DNA of 64,000 nucleotides. Source: Strigamia acuminata. Lineage: Eukaryota; Arthropoda; Chilopoda; Geophilomorpha; Linotaeniidae. Position numbers and translations under genes: made by a program. Shown here piece by piece: positions 12,271-22,737 of the stretch. Every line of letters begins with the position of its first letter. The stretch's first letter is position 1. The stretch is from positions 27,823,118-27,887,117 of the forward strand of contig OX442314.1 in NCBI GenBank assembly GCA_949358305.1, given 5' to 3'. The notes under the pieces are model-generated. The model was given only the letters and a program-made list of their open reading frames with translations, ran no database searches and had not been told where the DNA came from.

Positions 12271-14874
12271 ATGTCTAACTCAGAAGGAGAAATTCCTATT
12301 GATGATGAAGGAGTACAGACTCGTACAAAAACGGGCGCTAAGCGCCGTAGATCGGGTCGTCCTCGAACGGCACGTAATAGTCTAACGGCTCAACATTTAG
12401 CCGAAACTATTGACGCTGTTGCCACCGAGGGTGCCACGACTAAGGAAGTTGGAACAGGCGGTGAAGAACGCGAAGAAGCAATTTCCGCTGGACCAACGAA
12501 CTGGGGCGATTCTTCCATGGATTTGGACAACATCGAGATTTCTGAGACGCAACCGGAGGGTTACAAGGAACTTCTGGATCGAGCAATTCTCCAGGGAGCT
12601 CAAGTGACTGACCAAATGACAATTATGGAAATTTACGAAGCTATGTCTAATCATGAAAGAAAACGCCTGGTCGACCACATGAACGAGCAGATGGCTGCTG
12701 TTACTCGGAAAATGAACTTAGAGTCTCAAGCCAAAGAAGCTGCTGAAAAATCGAATCAAGCTTTGCGAGAAATAAATGCTCAGTACCGTCACAGTGAAGA
12801 AAAACTGAAAAAACAATCGGACGAACTGGAGCGCCAACGCATGGAATTCGATGCTCGAAAGAAACATTTGTCTAAAAAAGAGAATGAAGTCTTTAATAGA
12901 GAACAGAAGATTGCTTGGGATTCCATAAAGCAACAGGAATCATCTAATGAAGAACTCCGTAGGCAAATGGCAGCCGCCGACAAAAAAGCTCAAGAAACTG
13001 AAGATGAGCTACGGCGAGCCAAATTGCTGAAAGAACAAGAGGAATTTGAGGAGGAACAAGAACGAATACGTGTTGCTGAATTCGCCTCACAACAGAAAGG
13101 TCCTGCCGCCAAGGTGAAAAAGAAAATCGTGCGGCTAGGAGACTCTGCAAACGATGAATCGTCTCAATCATCAAGTGAAGATGAGCGACAGTCGCGCAAA
13201 AGAAGATGTTCCAATGCTGAGGGGCCTACATCAAAAAAGAACGGCGCTTCAGATGCCGAAATTTTCACTAATAGCGACAAACTCATGACCATGATGGATG
13301 AGAGAAATCGTTTGAAGATACAAAACGATTCGCGTCGGTCCAATGATAATTATGACCAATCTGGAAGTCGAAGTGCATCTCCAGACCCCGAAGATCGTGA
13401 TAAGGGGGATGAGCGTCAGAAATACGACGATGTACCTCCGCCACGAGGGTCGAAGGACGAATCCCTTTCGGAAGGCGAACAATCTACTCGATCTGAGACG
13501 CGGAAAGAGCGAAAGAGTCGTTCAAGGATGAAATCAAGAAAATCTCAGTCAAGCGACGAACGTTATTACACTGCTGAACAGATCGACGCGATGTTTCAAA
13601 AACAAGCGCAGTCAGCAAGTCGAACCACGCGGCTAGCAGAGTTACGTAAATTCGACTTGAAGCGCAAAATTGCAAAATACACCACTGATAAGTGGCGGCA
13701 TAAAATTGCCGATGTAAAAACAATTCGATGGGATCGATTAGTCCCTGATCGTTTTAATGGAGAATTCCAAATGGGATCAACCTTTTTGGAAGAAATTACA
13801 AGAATGGCTCGATTAAATGGTATAACACCTCAAGATACTTTGGAGAAATTAGTCCCAAAATCGTTGGTGGCACGCGCCGAAAATTGGTTCGTTGAGCGTG
13901 AATTCGTGCATTGGAATCAATTTGTAGAAGCATTCATGCGAGAGTACGCTGAACCTACTGAAGACATTTATCAGTTATGGGACAATCTAGCTCAATCAGC
14001 GGGAGAAGACATTCGTTCCTATCTTCGCCGAACCGAAGATTTGTTGTCATCATTACCAACACCATCTACTGACCATGATGTGGACAGAAAATTTCGAAAG
14101 GCGATGACACCATATTCCCGAAGTATTCTGCAAAATGTTGATGCACCGCCGGTCGGATCATTCAAAGAACTCTCACAATTTTTAAGGGACAATGACCTGA
14201 GAATTGAAGAAAAGTATAATGAATATTTGACTCCGGAGGAGACTGCAGCTATTAAAAAACGGCAGTTACGCATTAAAGAATATGTGAAAGAAGCTAGGCT
14301 TGGACAAGCTCCTTTAATGCAACCCCGAGATCGAGGGGATTACTTTGCGGAGAAGACGGATAAAACTTCAAGTGCCGGACCTCCGAACCCCCACAAACTA
14401 CCCAAAAATTCTCGAGCTTACGCGAACCTTGCCTTGTCAGGAGACAACGCAGATGCAGTTGAAGAAGACAGCGCAGGGCTAGACCCTTTAGTTGAGAATG
14501 CTATTGTATTACTCGCGAAGCATGTCACTGAGAATAAATTCAGACCAAAAATGGTTGGTAAAAACGTTACTTTTAATACAGCAAACCTTAATACAGATGC
14601 TCGATCAAAATCACCTTTGCCGCTACCCATCAAGCCCGAAGTGATTCCGGATACTGAAAAGGAATCGGCTACAGATAAAAAAGCCGTAGAACCTCGTTCA
14701 AAGTCGCCCACTTCAGGAAACAGTCCTAGGCGCAAGTCACCGGAAACCGATCCGTGCCATAGATGTGGAAAGTTGGGGCATTGGTCAAATCAGTGTCCTG
14801 ATAGAAGTCCAGCAGCCGCCGAGATAGAAAGTCTTGTCAGCAAGTTGGGCGAAATGATTCGAAAAAACTTGTGA
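12271..14874 (+). CDS. gag: gag polyprotein of the Gypsy element
   Basis: 867 codons from ATG at 12271 to TGA at 14872-14874. The N-terminal third is charged and includes a long predicted coiled coil (about residues 130-275, rich in E, K, Q and R). A basic and serine-rich linker follows, then a capsid-like region (about 470-640), and a C-terminal CCHC zinc knuckle C829-x2-C832-x4-H837-x4-C842 that would bind the genomic RNA. Structural proteins of this kind build the cytoplasmic particle. The unusually long N-terminal coiled coil makes it larger than most Gypsy gag proteins. The last codons carry the frameshift site described separately. Confidence 0.9.
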   Translation: MSNSEGEIPIDDEGVQTRTKTGAKRRRSGRPRTARNSLTAQHLAETIDAVATEGATTKEVGTGGEEREEAISAGPTNWGDSSMDLDNIEISETQPEGYKELLDRAILQGAQVTDQMTIMEIYEAMSNHERKRLVDHMNEQMAAVTRKMNLESQAKEAAEKSNQALREINAQYRHSEEKLKKQSDELERQRMEFDARKKHLSKKENEVFNREQKIAWDSIKQQESSNEELRRQMAAADKKAQETEDELRRAKLLKEQEEFEEEQERIRVAEFASQQKGPAAKVKKKIVRLGDSANDESSQSSSEDERQSRKRRCSNAEGPTSKKNGASDAEIFTNSDKLMTMMDERNRLKIQNDSRRSNDNYDQSGSRSASPDPEDRDKGDERQKYDDVPPPRGSKDESLSEGEQSTRSETRKERKSRSRMKSRKSQSSDERYYTAEQIDAMFQKQAQSASRTTRLAELRKFDLKRKIAKYTTDKWRHKIADVKTIRWDRLVPDRFNGEFQMGSTFLEEITRMARLNGITPQDTLEKLVPKSLVARAENWFVEREFVHWNQFVEAFMREYAEPTEDIYQLWDNLAQSAGEDIRSYLRRTEDLLSSLPTPSTDHDVDRKFRKAMTPYSRSILQNVDAPPVGSFKELSQFLRDNDLRIEEKYNEYLTPEETAAIKKRQLRIKEYVKEARLGQAPLMQPRDRGDYFAEKTDKTSSAGPPNPHKLPKNSRAYANLALSGDNADAVEEDSAGLDPLVENAIVLLAKHVTENKFRPKMVGKNVTFNTANLNTDARSKSPLPLPIKPEVIPDTEKESATDKKAVEPRSKSPTSGNSPRRKSPETDPCHRCGKLGHWSNQCPDRSPAAAEIESLVSKLGEMIRKNL

Positions 14875-14910
14875 GCGCGGGTTTGGCAGCGAATACGCTG
14901 AAACTCGCGC
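14862..14910 (+). promoter_or_regulatory. Programmed -1 ribosomal frameshift signal at the gag-pol junction
   Basis: The heptamer A AAA AAC (14862-14868) is in the correct gag frame (cgA AAA AAC TTG TGA). Six bases downstream a strong hairpin starts: 14875-14884 pairs with 14901-14910 (10 bp with one G-U), then a two-base bulge, then 14887-14891 pairs with 14896-14900 around an AATA loop. A -1 slip moves ribosomes into the pol frame just before the gag stop. Slippery sequence, spacing and stem all match the classical signal. Confidence 0.9.
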
Positions 14911-17900
14911 CCGTTGCCTCGGAAACAATTAAGGAGATGGACGTCGACGTTTGTCCCAAGATTGAAGTAACCCATGATTACCATGAACCATTGGATAAGA
15001 ACTATTCAGACTACTGGGATTCAGTAGATAAAAAACATTTGATGGTAGCTCAGTTTAAACCATGTGACCTGAGATTTCCTAAAGTTGACCTTACAAAACT
15101 TAACGAAGTCTTGGCCGAAAAAACGGCCGACAAACGATACTTTCAATATCACGTTAGGAAAGCGCTACAGTGCTATCCCAAACCAAGTAAAAATTGGATG
15201 GATCGACTTTGGAAAAAATTCCGTCCCAGGTCGAAAGAGGTCGATGAAATCGAAGAAATGACTAGAGCTATGGAAAAAGTCGTTCTATCATATAACGATG
15301 AAATGGACGAACTACCTATTGACTATCCTGCATTAGAACATCGGATACGTAGAGTCACCTGCAATTTGAACATGGAAGATTTTACGGGAATTCCGAAAAT
15401 ACAACTACAAACCATGAAAGGACCAATTACTGGATTGTTGGATTCTGGAGCCAATAGAAGCTTTATGGCGGCTTCAGTAATGCAAAATCTGAAATTGGAA
15501 AAAGAATTACAGTACATCTCACCAGGTCTCTGTATTGGAACGGCTGGCAAGGATATTCAACCAGTCGGAACCCTGTTGCTGTCATTTCGATGGACACATG
15601 GAGTCCTTGTGCATCCTTTCATAGTTATTGAACACCGTTTCCCGATGATTTTATTGGGAAATGATTTCATGAAGCGGCTAAGTATACAGCCGAATCCAAA
15701 AACAATGTCATGGAACTTTATTACTCCATTGACCGAAACTTTACCATATATACCGCAGTCAGTTTTGGACAGATATAAAACCAAAATTGAAGAATTACCG
15801 CCAGACAATGCTACATTTGTATGTCATGAAGGAATTTTGGCTGGCGCAGCTACTCTGAAAATGGGAGATGATATCACCAAAATGGTGAATGATGCCAATC
15901 TGACATTGGAGCAAGGACTCTCATTGGCGGAAGTATTGAAGAGACGACAGAGAATTCTATCGAGAGTTCCTGGACGTACACACATAGTGCAGCACGATAT
16001 CAAGCTGACAACTGATAAACCTATAAGGGTACCATTTAAAAGTTATAACCCTCAGAAAAGGGAAATAATTCGGCAAATCTGTCAGGATATGGTAGACAAG
16101 GGAATTGCTGTGCCTGCCACTGGAGATTATGCCATGCGAATTGTTTTAGTGGTCAAACCGGGGGCCGAACCACGCCTCTGTGTAGATTATCGGCCATTAA
16201 ACGAACATACAGAATATGATCCTCCTCAGATGCCGACGATCGAGGAAATTTTGAGAGAAATCGGTTCATTTGAGTGGGTTACCACAATCGACTTGACAAA
16301 AGGCTATTGGCAGATAGGTTTAACCTCGTCTGCACAGCCGAAAACGGCTTTTTGGAGCCCTATAGGCCGATTAATGTTTTTAGTTATGGCATTTGGACTG
16401 AAAAATGCGCCGACTAGTTTCCAACGTTTAATTGAGAAAGTCCTCGACGAAATGTATAGGCGACAAGCTTGGGCGTACCTGGACGATATCATAACTGTTT
16501 CAAAGACATATGAAGAACATTTAATCAATGTCGACAAAATTTTAGGAAAATTAGAACAAGCTAATTTGTGTGTCAACCCGGATAAGTCGAAATTCTGTAG
16601 AAAAGAATTGATTTTTCTTGGGTACAAATTAGGAACCGGCGGACTCGCCGTTGACCCCAAGAAGTTGGATGCAATTACGAAATTTCCAACCCCAACCAAT
16701 CTAAAAGAACTTCAGCGTTTTTTGGGGATGGTTAACTTTTTCCATCGACTTCTAAAAAATTTATCAGTCATGGCAGAACCATTGAGGCCTTTATTGAAAA
16801 AGGATATGGATTTCAATTGGCAACCCAGTCATCAAGAGGCTTTTGAAAAAATTAAAAAAGCCCTCACTGATTCAGGAACAATGGCCATGCCAGATCTGTA
16901 TCAACCTTTCATAATTCATACGGACGCCAGTCGTCAAGGACTGGGCGCCGCATTAATGCAAATCCAGCCTGAAAAAGGTGGACAAGAAGAACTACCGTGC
17001 GTTTATTCAAGCCGTAGCTTGCAGCCGGCTGAAGTAAATTACACGGCTACTGAATTAGAGTGTTTGGCCGTTGTTTGGGCGCTGAGAAAATATCGCCCTT
17101 ACATCGAATTTACCAAATTCACCGTTCAAACGGATCATCAGGCCTTGAAATGGCTAATGTCTCTGGAAGAACCGGCAGGACGTCTGGCGCGATGGCAACT
17201 CGAATTAATGGCGTATACATTTGAAATCCAGTATATTAAAGGGCCGTTAAACGTGTTGGCCGATGCTTTGTCTCGAGCTCCTGTCTGCACGCCCGAAGAA
17301 GATAACGTAGACGGTGAAGATGACGATTTATTGGCGTATTGTCCATCGCCATATCGACACTGGAAGCTGGGGGGACCAAATCAGCTTCCCACATCGGAAG
17401 TTGTTGAAGACGAGAGAATAATCAATTTTTGGTCGCATGCTTATGATCCTCCTAATGTGGAATCCAATGAAAAAATTCATCTTATGATGACACAAGAGTT
17501 TGAATTCCCGTCATCAAATGTCCTCGTCCACACTTTTGCAGCCAACGTTGTGAAGAAATTGGAATGTGAGCCGCCTACAAGAGAAGAAATTATTGTTGGG
17601 CAAAAACAAGATAAAGAATGCCAAAAAATTCGAAATTTCCTGCTCAATGGCTGTTACCCTCCTGAACTTAAGCACGCGATGAGCAAGAGACGTTTTAAAC
17701 GGAAGGCGTCCGCTTATCTAATTGAAGAAGATTTACTTCTAAAATTCCATCCAACTCTAACTGATGAGTTAGGAGAAAACGGAAGAGCGTTAAAAGTGGT
17801 TGTACCGGAAAGTCTCGTTTACAGAGTCATCTGGACAGCTCACGGACACCCGTTGTCTGGACACAGTGGTATTACTCGAACGATGTATCGAGCTAGAAGA

Positions 17901-19298
17901 ATCTACGCATGGCCAACGATGAAACGAGATATTACTCGCTTTATCAAACATTGTCAACGCTGCCAGGCTTGCAAGCCAAGGCAAAAATTAGAAATTGAAG
18001 CAGCTCAAATGGGTCCGTATGCTCCCTTTGATTGCTTGAGTGCTGATCTCATGGGGCCGAAACCAAAAACTCCACGAGGTAACACTCACATACTCGTTAT
18101 AATCGATGTCGCTACAAAATGGCCAGAGATGCGGCCAATGTCGAAACCAACTTCGGCTAAAATAGCTGATTGTATTTATAATTTATCACTACAATTTGGC
18201 TTTCCCCGCAAAATACTGTCTGATAATGGCTCGCAATTTAGATCACAAGTATACCAGAAGTTTTGCGAGAAATTCAAAATGTTACCGGCTTATACTTCGC
18301 CGTACCATCCTCAGGCGAATCCTGTTGAAAGAACCAACAGAGATATTAAATACTTGATTGCTTTATACACTGATGTTCACACCCGTTGGGATGAATATTT
18401 ACGAGAATTTGCCTTCAGTCTGCGAACTACGGTTGCAGCCGGAAGAGAATTCTCACCGGCTTATTTAAATTTCGGCAGAGAATTGAGAGTGCCGTGGGAT
18501 CCGCGCTTGCCAGATGAAGTTCTTGTCGTGGACCCGAAAAATCCTCATGTTTACATTCATCAACTGGAGAAAGTGCTCGCAAGCACATATCAGCACATGA
18601 TGTCACATGTATTTGATCTACAAAAAAGAGTGCAAGATCACCAATCAGAAAAGAAGTTCGATAATTTCAAAGTGAACGACTTAGTCTGGAAAAATTCTCA
18701 CGTATTATCCAGCGCTGTTAAAGGAATTTCAGCAGGAATCGCTGATCGCCGAACTGGACCTTTTGCCATTATTCGTGCACATCAAGGCAATGCCTTCGAG
18801 TTAAAGCGCTTGGAAGATAATGCAAAATTCCCGTCTATCCACGCATCCGAACTTACACCATATTTCCCTCAATTTACTCAGGAAATTTGGCGGAGGGGAG
18901 AGGTGGTGGGACAACCCACTGAAAATAAAATTAATACATTATTTGAAGACGAAGTGAAAACTTTACCGTCGCTGCCAAATTCCGATGACGAAGTTGAACA
19001 CGTGGCGATTAGTTTTGAAAATATTCAAATAGCCCAGGATGATCTACAAACCACGTTGGAACCGGCCACAAAGCCGAAAAAAGCAAAGCGAAGATCCATG
19101 CTACACCCAGTGGTATCTCAAAATACAGATTTAGACAAAAATGACGAGAAATCGGCTAAAAAATATAACATGAGAAGCCGGAAATCACCAAAACAGAGAG
19201 TAACTAGTCGATTCTGCGCAGAACGCGGACGACAAGACAGTACTCTAGTGAGTGATGGAGACATAATGATGTCACATCATTCTAAAAATAGTAATTAA
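14871..19298 (+). CDS. pol: pol polyprotein (protease, reverse transcriptase, RNase H, integrase)
   Basis: About 1475 codons in the -1 frame relative to gag, overlapping its stop. There is no ATG at the beginning, which fits expression as a gag-pol fusion; residue numbers count from 14871. Aspartic protease D191-S-G-A; reverse transcriptase with FGLKNAP and the catalytic YLDD at 536-539; RNase H with HTDAS (D685) and DHQALKW; integrase zinc-binding H991/H993, H998, C1028-x2-C1031; integrase catalytic D1059, D1118 and E1153, the last two separated by 34 residues as in the D,D(35)E family; then a GPF-type C-terminal module (RRTGPFAII). No chromodomain is evident. All key residues are present and the frame is open, so the enzyme could be functional. 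Confidence 0.95.
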   Translation: MSAGLAANTLKLAPVASETIKEMDVDVCPKIEVTHDYHEPLDKNYSDYWDSVDKKHLMVAQFKPCDLRFPKVDLTKLNEVLAEKTADKRYFQYHVRKALQCYPKPSKNWMDRLWKKFRPRSKEVDEIEEMTRAMEKVVLSYNDEMDELPIDYPALEHRIRRVTCNLNMEDFTGIPKIQLQTMKGPITGLLDSGANRSFMAASVMQNLKLEKELQYISPGLCIGTAGKDIQPVGTLLLSFRWTHGVLVHPFIVIEHRFPMILLGNDFMKRLSIQPNPKTMSWNFITPLTETLPYIPQSVLDRYKTKIEELPPDNATFVCHEGILAGAATLKMGDDITKMVNDANLTLEQGLSLAEVLKRRQRILSRVPGRTHIVQHDIKLTTDKPIRVPFKSYNPQKREIIRQICQDMVDKGIAVPATGDYAMRIVLVVKPGAEPRLCVDYRPLNEHTEYDPPQMPTIEEILREIGSFEWVTTIDLTKGYWQIGLTSSAQPKTAFWSPIGRLMFLVMAFGLKNAPTSFQRLIEKVLDEMYRRQAWAYLDDIITVSKTYEEHLINVDKILGKLEQANLCVNPDKSKFCRKELIFLGYKLGTGGLAVDPKKLDAITKFPTPTNLKELQRFLGMVNFFHRLLKNLSVMAEPLRPLLKKDMDFNWQPSHQEAFEKIKKALTDSGTMAMPDLYQPFIIHTDASRQGLGAALMQIQPEKGGQEELPCVYSSRSLQPAEVNYTATELECLAVVWALRKYRPYIEFTKFTVQTDHQALKWLMSLEEPAGRLARWQLELMAYTFEIQYIKGPLNVLADALSRAPVCTPEEDNVDGEDDDLLAYCPSPYRHWKLGGPNQLPTSEVVEDERIINFWSHAYDPPNVESNEKIHLMMTQEFEFPSSNVLVHTFAANVVKKLECEPPTREEIIVGQKQDKECQKIRNFLLNGCYPPELKHAMSKRRFKRKASAYLIEEDLLLKFHPTLTDELGENGRALKVVVPESLVYRVIWTAHGHPLSGHSGITRTMYRARRIYAWPTMKRDITRFIKHCQRCQACKPRQKLEIEAAQMGPYAPFDCLSADLMGPKPKTPRGNTHILVIIDVATKWPEMRPMSKPTSAKIADCIYNLSLQFGFPRKILSDNGSQFRSQVYQKFCEKFKMLPAYTSPYHPQANPVERTNRDIKYLIALYTDVHTRWDEYLREFAFSLRTTVAAGREFSPAYLNFGRELRVPWDPRLPDEVLVVDPKNPHVYIHQLEKVLASTYQHMMSHVFDLQKRVQDHQSEKKFDNFKVNDLVWKNSHVLSSAVKGISAGIADRRTGPFAIIRAHQGNAFELKRLEDNAKFPSIHASELTPYFPQFTQEIWRRGEVVGQPTENKINTLFEDEVKTLPSLPNSDDEVEHVAISFENIQIAQDDLQTTLEPATKPKKAKRRSMLHPVVSQNTDLDKNDEKSAKKYNMRSRKSPKQRVTSRFCAERGRQDSTLVSDGDIMMSHHSKNSN

Positions 19299-19466
19299 AA
19301 TGACGTAGTTCATACGGCGACCAATCAGCATCATGTTGGGGGACTTTGCAAAAATTTGTTACTTTCCAAAGTGAAACCACTCCGACAACACACTGATTGG
19401 GACGATCCGCCGATTAACGAAGGAAAAGAATAGATTCAACTTCGTAAGTGAAACAGTTAGTTTGAA

Positions 19467-19781
19467 ATGATTAGATTTTTCACGGAAAACAAACGGCCCA
19501 TTCACAGAATCATGGCCGAAGGTGGCGAAGGACCGCCCAACATCGATTCGGACTCGGAGCCCGAAAGAAATCTCGTGATGAATCCGCCCGACGAAATGTT
19601 AAATGAAGATTTCGATCTGCAAAATCAGGTGAATATCGCCATTGAGAAAATTAAAAAAGCCGTTGAAATGTTGAAATCGGCTGACAAACGAATTTATAAC
19701 CAAGCCCGACGGACGCTCAAAAAATACCGAAAGTTCGTAAAAACTGAGACAGATCGTGTTGAAAGTATGTTAAACGAATAG
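19467..19781 (+). CDS. Small ORF downstream of pol, unknown function
   Basis: 104 codons from ATG to TAG, 168 bases after the pol stop. The N-terminal half is acidic (SDSEPE); the C-terminal half is a lysine-rich predicted amphipathic helix (about residues 50-100). There is no signal peptide or membrane segment. I do not recognise the family. A second ATG is at codon 15. It could be an accessory protein from a subgenomic RNA or a chance ORF. Confidence 0.45.
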   Translation: MIRFFTENKRPIHRIMAEGGEGPPNIDSDSEPERNLVMNPPDEMLNEDFDLQNQVNIAIEKIKKAVEMLKSADKRIYNQARRTLKKYRKFVKTETDRVESMLNE

Positions 19782-20061
19782 CTCGTTGAATTTCACGTAG
19801 TTATGTTCCACTTTTCTATCACAAAAGTTGGCTAAAAAGACCGAAAAAATTCAAGAAAAACTTTGTCAGTTCAAAAAATCACTTAACAAATTTCAAATGG
19901 CGCCATTTTTTATGATCATGTGACTTCGCCCGACGGCTAGTAAGCGTTGTGAGGGAGTTGCCATGACGACAGCGCTCAATTTCCTTTTGCTAAAAAATAT
20001 TTAAACAAAATATTATTCACCAGTTAATAATTAAAACTTTCAAACGTTTCTGTAGATATTA

Positions 20062-22737
20062 ATGGCAATCAATCAGCCGTATGCGTTACCAGATTACGTA
20101 CCCATGGTAACAGGAATCTTTAGAGGCGAATTATCCGCCGAAGTCCGACGTTTACGACAACTTGGTCAGACGTGGGAGGATGTGAGACAAGAGTTCTCAA
20201 ATGCCATCGCCGCACATTGGGGCTGTAGATGCCGAATTTGTGGACGGCTAATGGTAGCCGACCCTGTTTCCTGGAACCTAAGAATCGATTCGCCATCACC
20301 GTTGAGATCCAGATTGCTTTTTGGCTGGCTCTTTCCCACGGAGGAGGAAGACACGGACTTCTACGGGTTTTTCCGGATTGCCCATGCCAAAAGGAATGAC
20401 TATTTGGACGCCATTTGGGAGAAACTCAAGGCCCGGAAGGATGAAGTTATGCGAAAGCTACAAGAAGAGCAAGCATGGTGGGCCGATCGTCACAAACATT
20501 ACGATTTAGCAGATCTCGCCAGTTCACAATATGAAATGCACATTCTGGGGTTGGCCGGACATTTCGGCCACGCTCGTGCCCGATTCCGTGACTGGGAACG
20601 TCAAAGAGACGTATATCACGACCAAGAACGCAATGATAAGCGTGTACGGTCGAGTTCAGTTGCATCAAACGAACCACGTGCCAAGATGACCTGTGGCAAT
20701 CACCACAATACGGCTTCGAGAGCCGTTGATAATGTTTTGGAAGCCAGAGTTTCACGATGGGACGCGGCTTGCCGATACCCTGGAGGAGTGGATCCGTACG
20801 TCGCTCGCCCAGGAACCAGACCAGATTTGCTTCGTGCCAACGGCCGACTCAAGCATCGTGCAGGCCGACAAAACCGCGAAAAGTTAGAGCGCGAACGCTT
20901 GGCCCTGATGCCACCACCGCCCAAGGACGACGAATTGCCTGGCCGATGGGATCGCGAAGTCGAAGAGCATTCCATGCAAGTCACCCTTCGCAAGAAAGCA
21001 GCGTTAGAGCAACAGCAAGCTGACTGGGACGCCTGTTTCCAATCGCCTGATGCAGAAGAACCAACGATAGGATCCAATGAGACTTTGATGTTAAATACAC
21101 CAACGTCAGTGTCCGCCTTGGAGGGAGGAAGTTCCGCGGAAGTCCACATCGTAGACCGAAGCTACAGAATTTCACCTCCAACAATGGCCGACAACACGGC
21201 CTGTGAATGGAAGAGCCTTCCAAACACACAAAATTCGAATGACCAGGCGAACCACCGGCCAATCGAAGGGCCGATTCCTGTAGAGTGTCGAGAGTACACG
21301 GATTCAATAAACCCAGACCCGAGCCTTCCAGAGCCTCGATTGCCCACGAGAAAATTCGGGATGGTATCCCAAGTTTTGAAAAAGGGATTCGATCAGCATT
21401 ATGACGCCATGTGGCAGGGGTTCTGTGAAGCGCCGTTAGAGACTCAGGAGATTGAGTTGTCTGACATGGACTTATACCAAATAGCTCAAGTCACCGAGAG
21501 TCTGAAAGGTAGTCGTCGTGTCGCCGGCTTGCTGAACCGAATGGAGCCGACGGGACCCGACGACCCACGTTTGAATGAGTTACAGCGACAGCTTGTGCCG
21601 AGTTATCGGAGAATTTTGTTTCCCGGGGTGTTCGACAGCCCGAGACCAGGCTTCGCTGCCACCACGTGCCTAAGAACGGCCGCCATGGCCGTTAAACCTG
21701 AGTTTCTAGATTGTTGGCGGTCCATCCAATTGGATCCGCCCACCATGTGCAGCGAATTGATGCGCCAAGTTGCCGTCATTGGAGAAAACCCGGCCGCATC
21801 GGCCATTCGTCTCCGACGCGAGTGGGACATGCGCAAAATCACGTTCCAGCAAGAGCTGAAAACAATTCGACCGGCAGGAATGCCGCCGAGGGATCAGACG
21901 CCTAGGAGAAAGACGCCAGAAGCCACGTACACGCCAACTGCTGCCGCAATCGAAAGCCAAGCTGTTACCCAAACCACGACTGAACCGTCCAACAGTCACG
22001 TCGCCATGGATGTAGAAAATTTCGACGATCCAAGACCTGGACCGAGTCGAGGTCGAGCTACAACCTCAAGTTCAACCACCTTTTTTACGCACGTCGAAAA
22101 CACCGATTTGGGGGCGCGACTCAAAACTCGACCGAAACCACGCGGAGCTTTGATCCTCCGGCCCGGGGGCCGATCTTGTTGCGTAAAACGTCCAGACGAG
22201 TCAGCTGCGGCGCCCAACCCGCCGACACCACCCAGGAGTGTTCATTCGCCTATTCGAGCGCCCACTCCATCGCCCAAGAAGGACGATCCACCGAATTCAA
22301 TCCAATCGGCGGCCGGAACTGCCGAAGCCAAGAAGCAAGAGAGCAGCCCAATCTACATTAAGCTGCGACAAACGTACCCAAGACTCGAGATGCATCCGCA
22401 CACGAGGATTTTGCTCAAACATAATGTGGAGCTTTGCCACCACGTTTTCAACTGGCTCGAGCGGAAAATACGAAAGAAGAGGCCGTGGATGTTGCACCAA
22501 CGGCTGATCCGAGCTCGCCGACGCCCGTCCAACCCGCAAGAATTTTATGAGATGGCGTTTGGAGATGACGCCTTATCCCGACTCATCCGAAGTGTGTGGA
22601 TACACGTCAACCCCGGCCTTTCGTCAGGGCCGAATACGGGACAACCGTTTATCAATGTCAACGAGAGCGGAAATCCGTTGTCCGACGAGACGGACATGAT
22701 GTCAATAGACTTACCTTCACCCAAAACACCCGAGTAG
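20062..22737 (+). CDS. Third large ORF of the Gypsy element, unrecognised 891-codon protein
   Basis: Open from ATG 20062 to TAG 22735-22737, where an env-like gene would sit. The product has no signal peptide and no hydrophobic segment long enough to span a membrane. Features seen: a cysteine cluster CRCRICGRL (about residues 55-63), aromatic-rich helical sequence to about 200, a proline- and arginine-rich low-complexity middle and a basic region near 810-850 (LERKIRKKRPWML). It is GC-richer than the host DNA. A good splice-acceptor sequence, TTTCTGTAG, ends at 20055, six bases before the ATG, as expected for a spliced subgenomic mRNA. It could be a nucleic-acid-binding or second structural protein, or a captured host gene; none of these can be shown. 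Confidence 0.75.
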   Translation: MAINQPYALPDYVPMVTGIFRGELSAEVRRLRQLGQTWEDVRQEFSNAIAAHWGCRCRICGRLMVADPVSWNLRIDSPSPLRSRLLFGWLFPTEEEDTDFYGFFRIAHAKRNDYLDAIWEKLKARKDEVMRKLQEEQAWWADRHKHYDLADLASSQYEMHILGLAGHFGHARARFRDWERQRDVYHDQERNDKRVRSSSVASNEPRAKMTCGNHHNTASRAVDNVLEARVSRWDAACRYPGGVDPYVARPGTRPDLLRANGRLKHRAGRQNREKLERERLALMPPPPKDDELPGRWDREVEEHSMQVTLRKKAALEQQQADWDACFQSPDAEEPTIGSNETLMLNTPTSVSALEGGSSAEVHIVDRSYRISPPTMADNTACEWKSLPNTQNSNDQANHRPIEGPIPVECREYTDSINPDPSLPEPRLPTRKFGMVSQVLKKGFDQHYDAMWQGFCEAPLETQEIELSDMDLYQIAQVTESLKGSRRVAGLLNRMEPTGPDDPRLNELQRQLVPSYRRILFPGVFDSPRPGFAATTCLRTAAMAVKPEFLDCWRSIQLDPPTMCSELMRQVAVIGENPAASAIRLRREWDMRKITFQQELKTIRPAGMPPRDQTPRRKTPEATYTPTAAAIESQAVTQTTTEPSNSHVAMDVENFDDPRPGPSRGRATTSSSTTFFTHVENTDLGARLKTRPKPRGALILRPGGRSCCVKRPDESAAAPNPPTPPRSVHSPIRAPTPSPKKDDPPNSIQSAAGTAEAKKQESSPIYIKLRQTYPRLEMHPHTRILLKHNVELCHHVFNWLERKIRKKRPWMLHQRLIRARRRPSNPQEFYEMAFGDDALSRLIRSVWIHVNPGLSSGPNTGQPFINVNESGNPLSDETDMMSIDLPSPKTPE

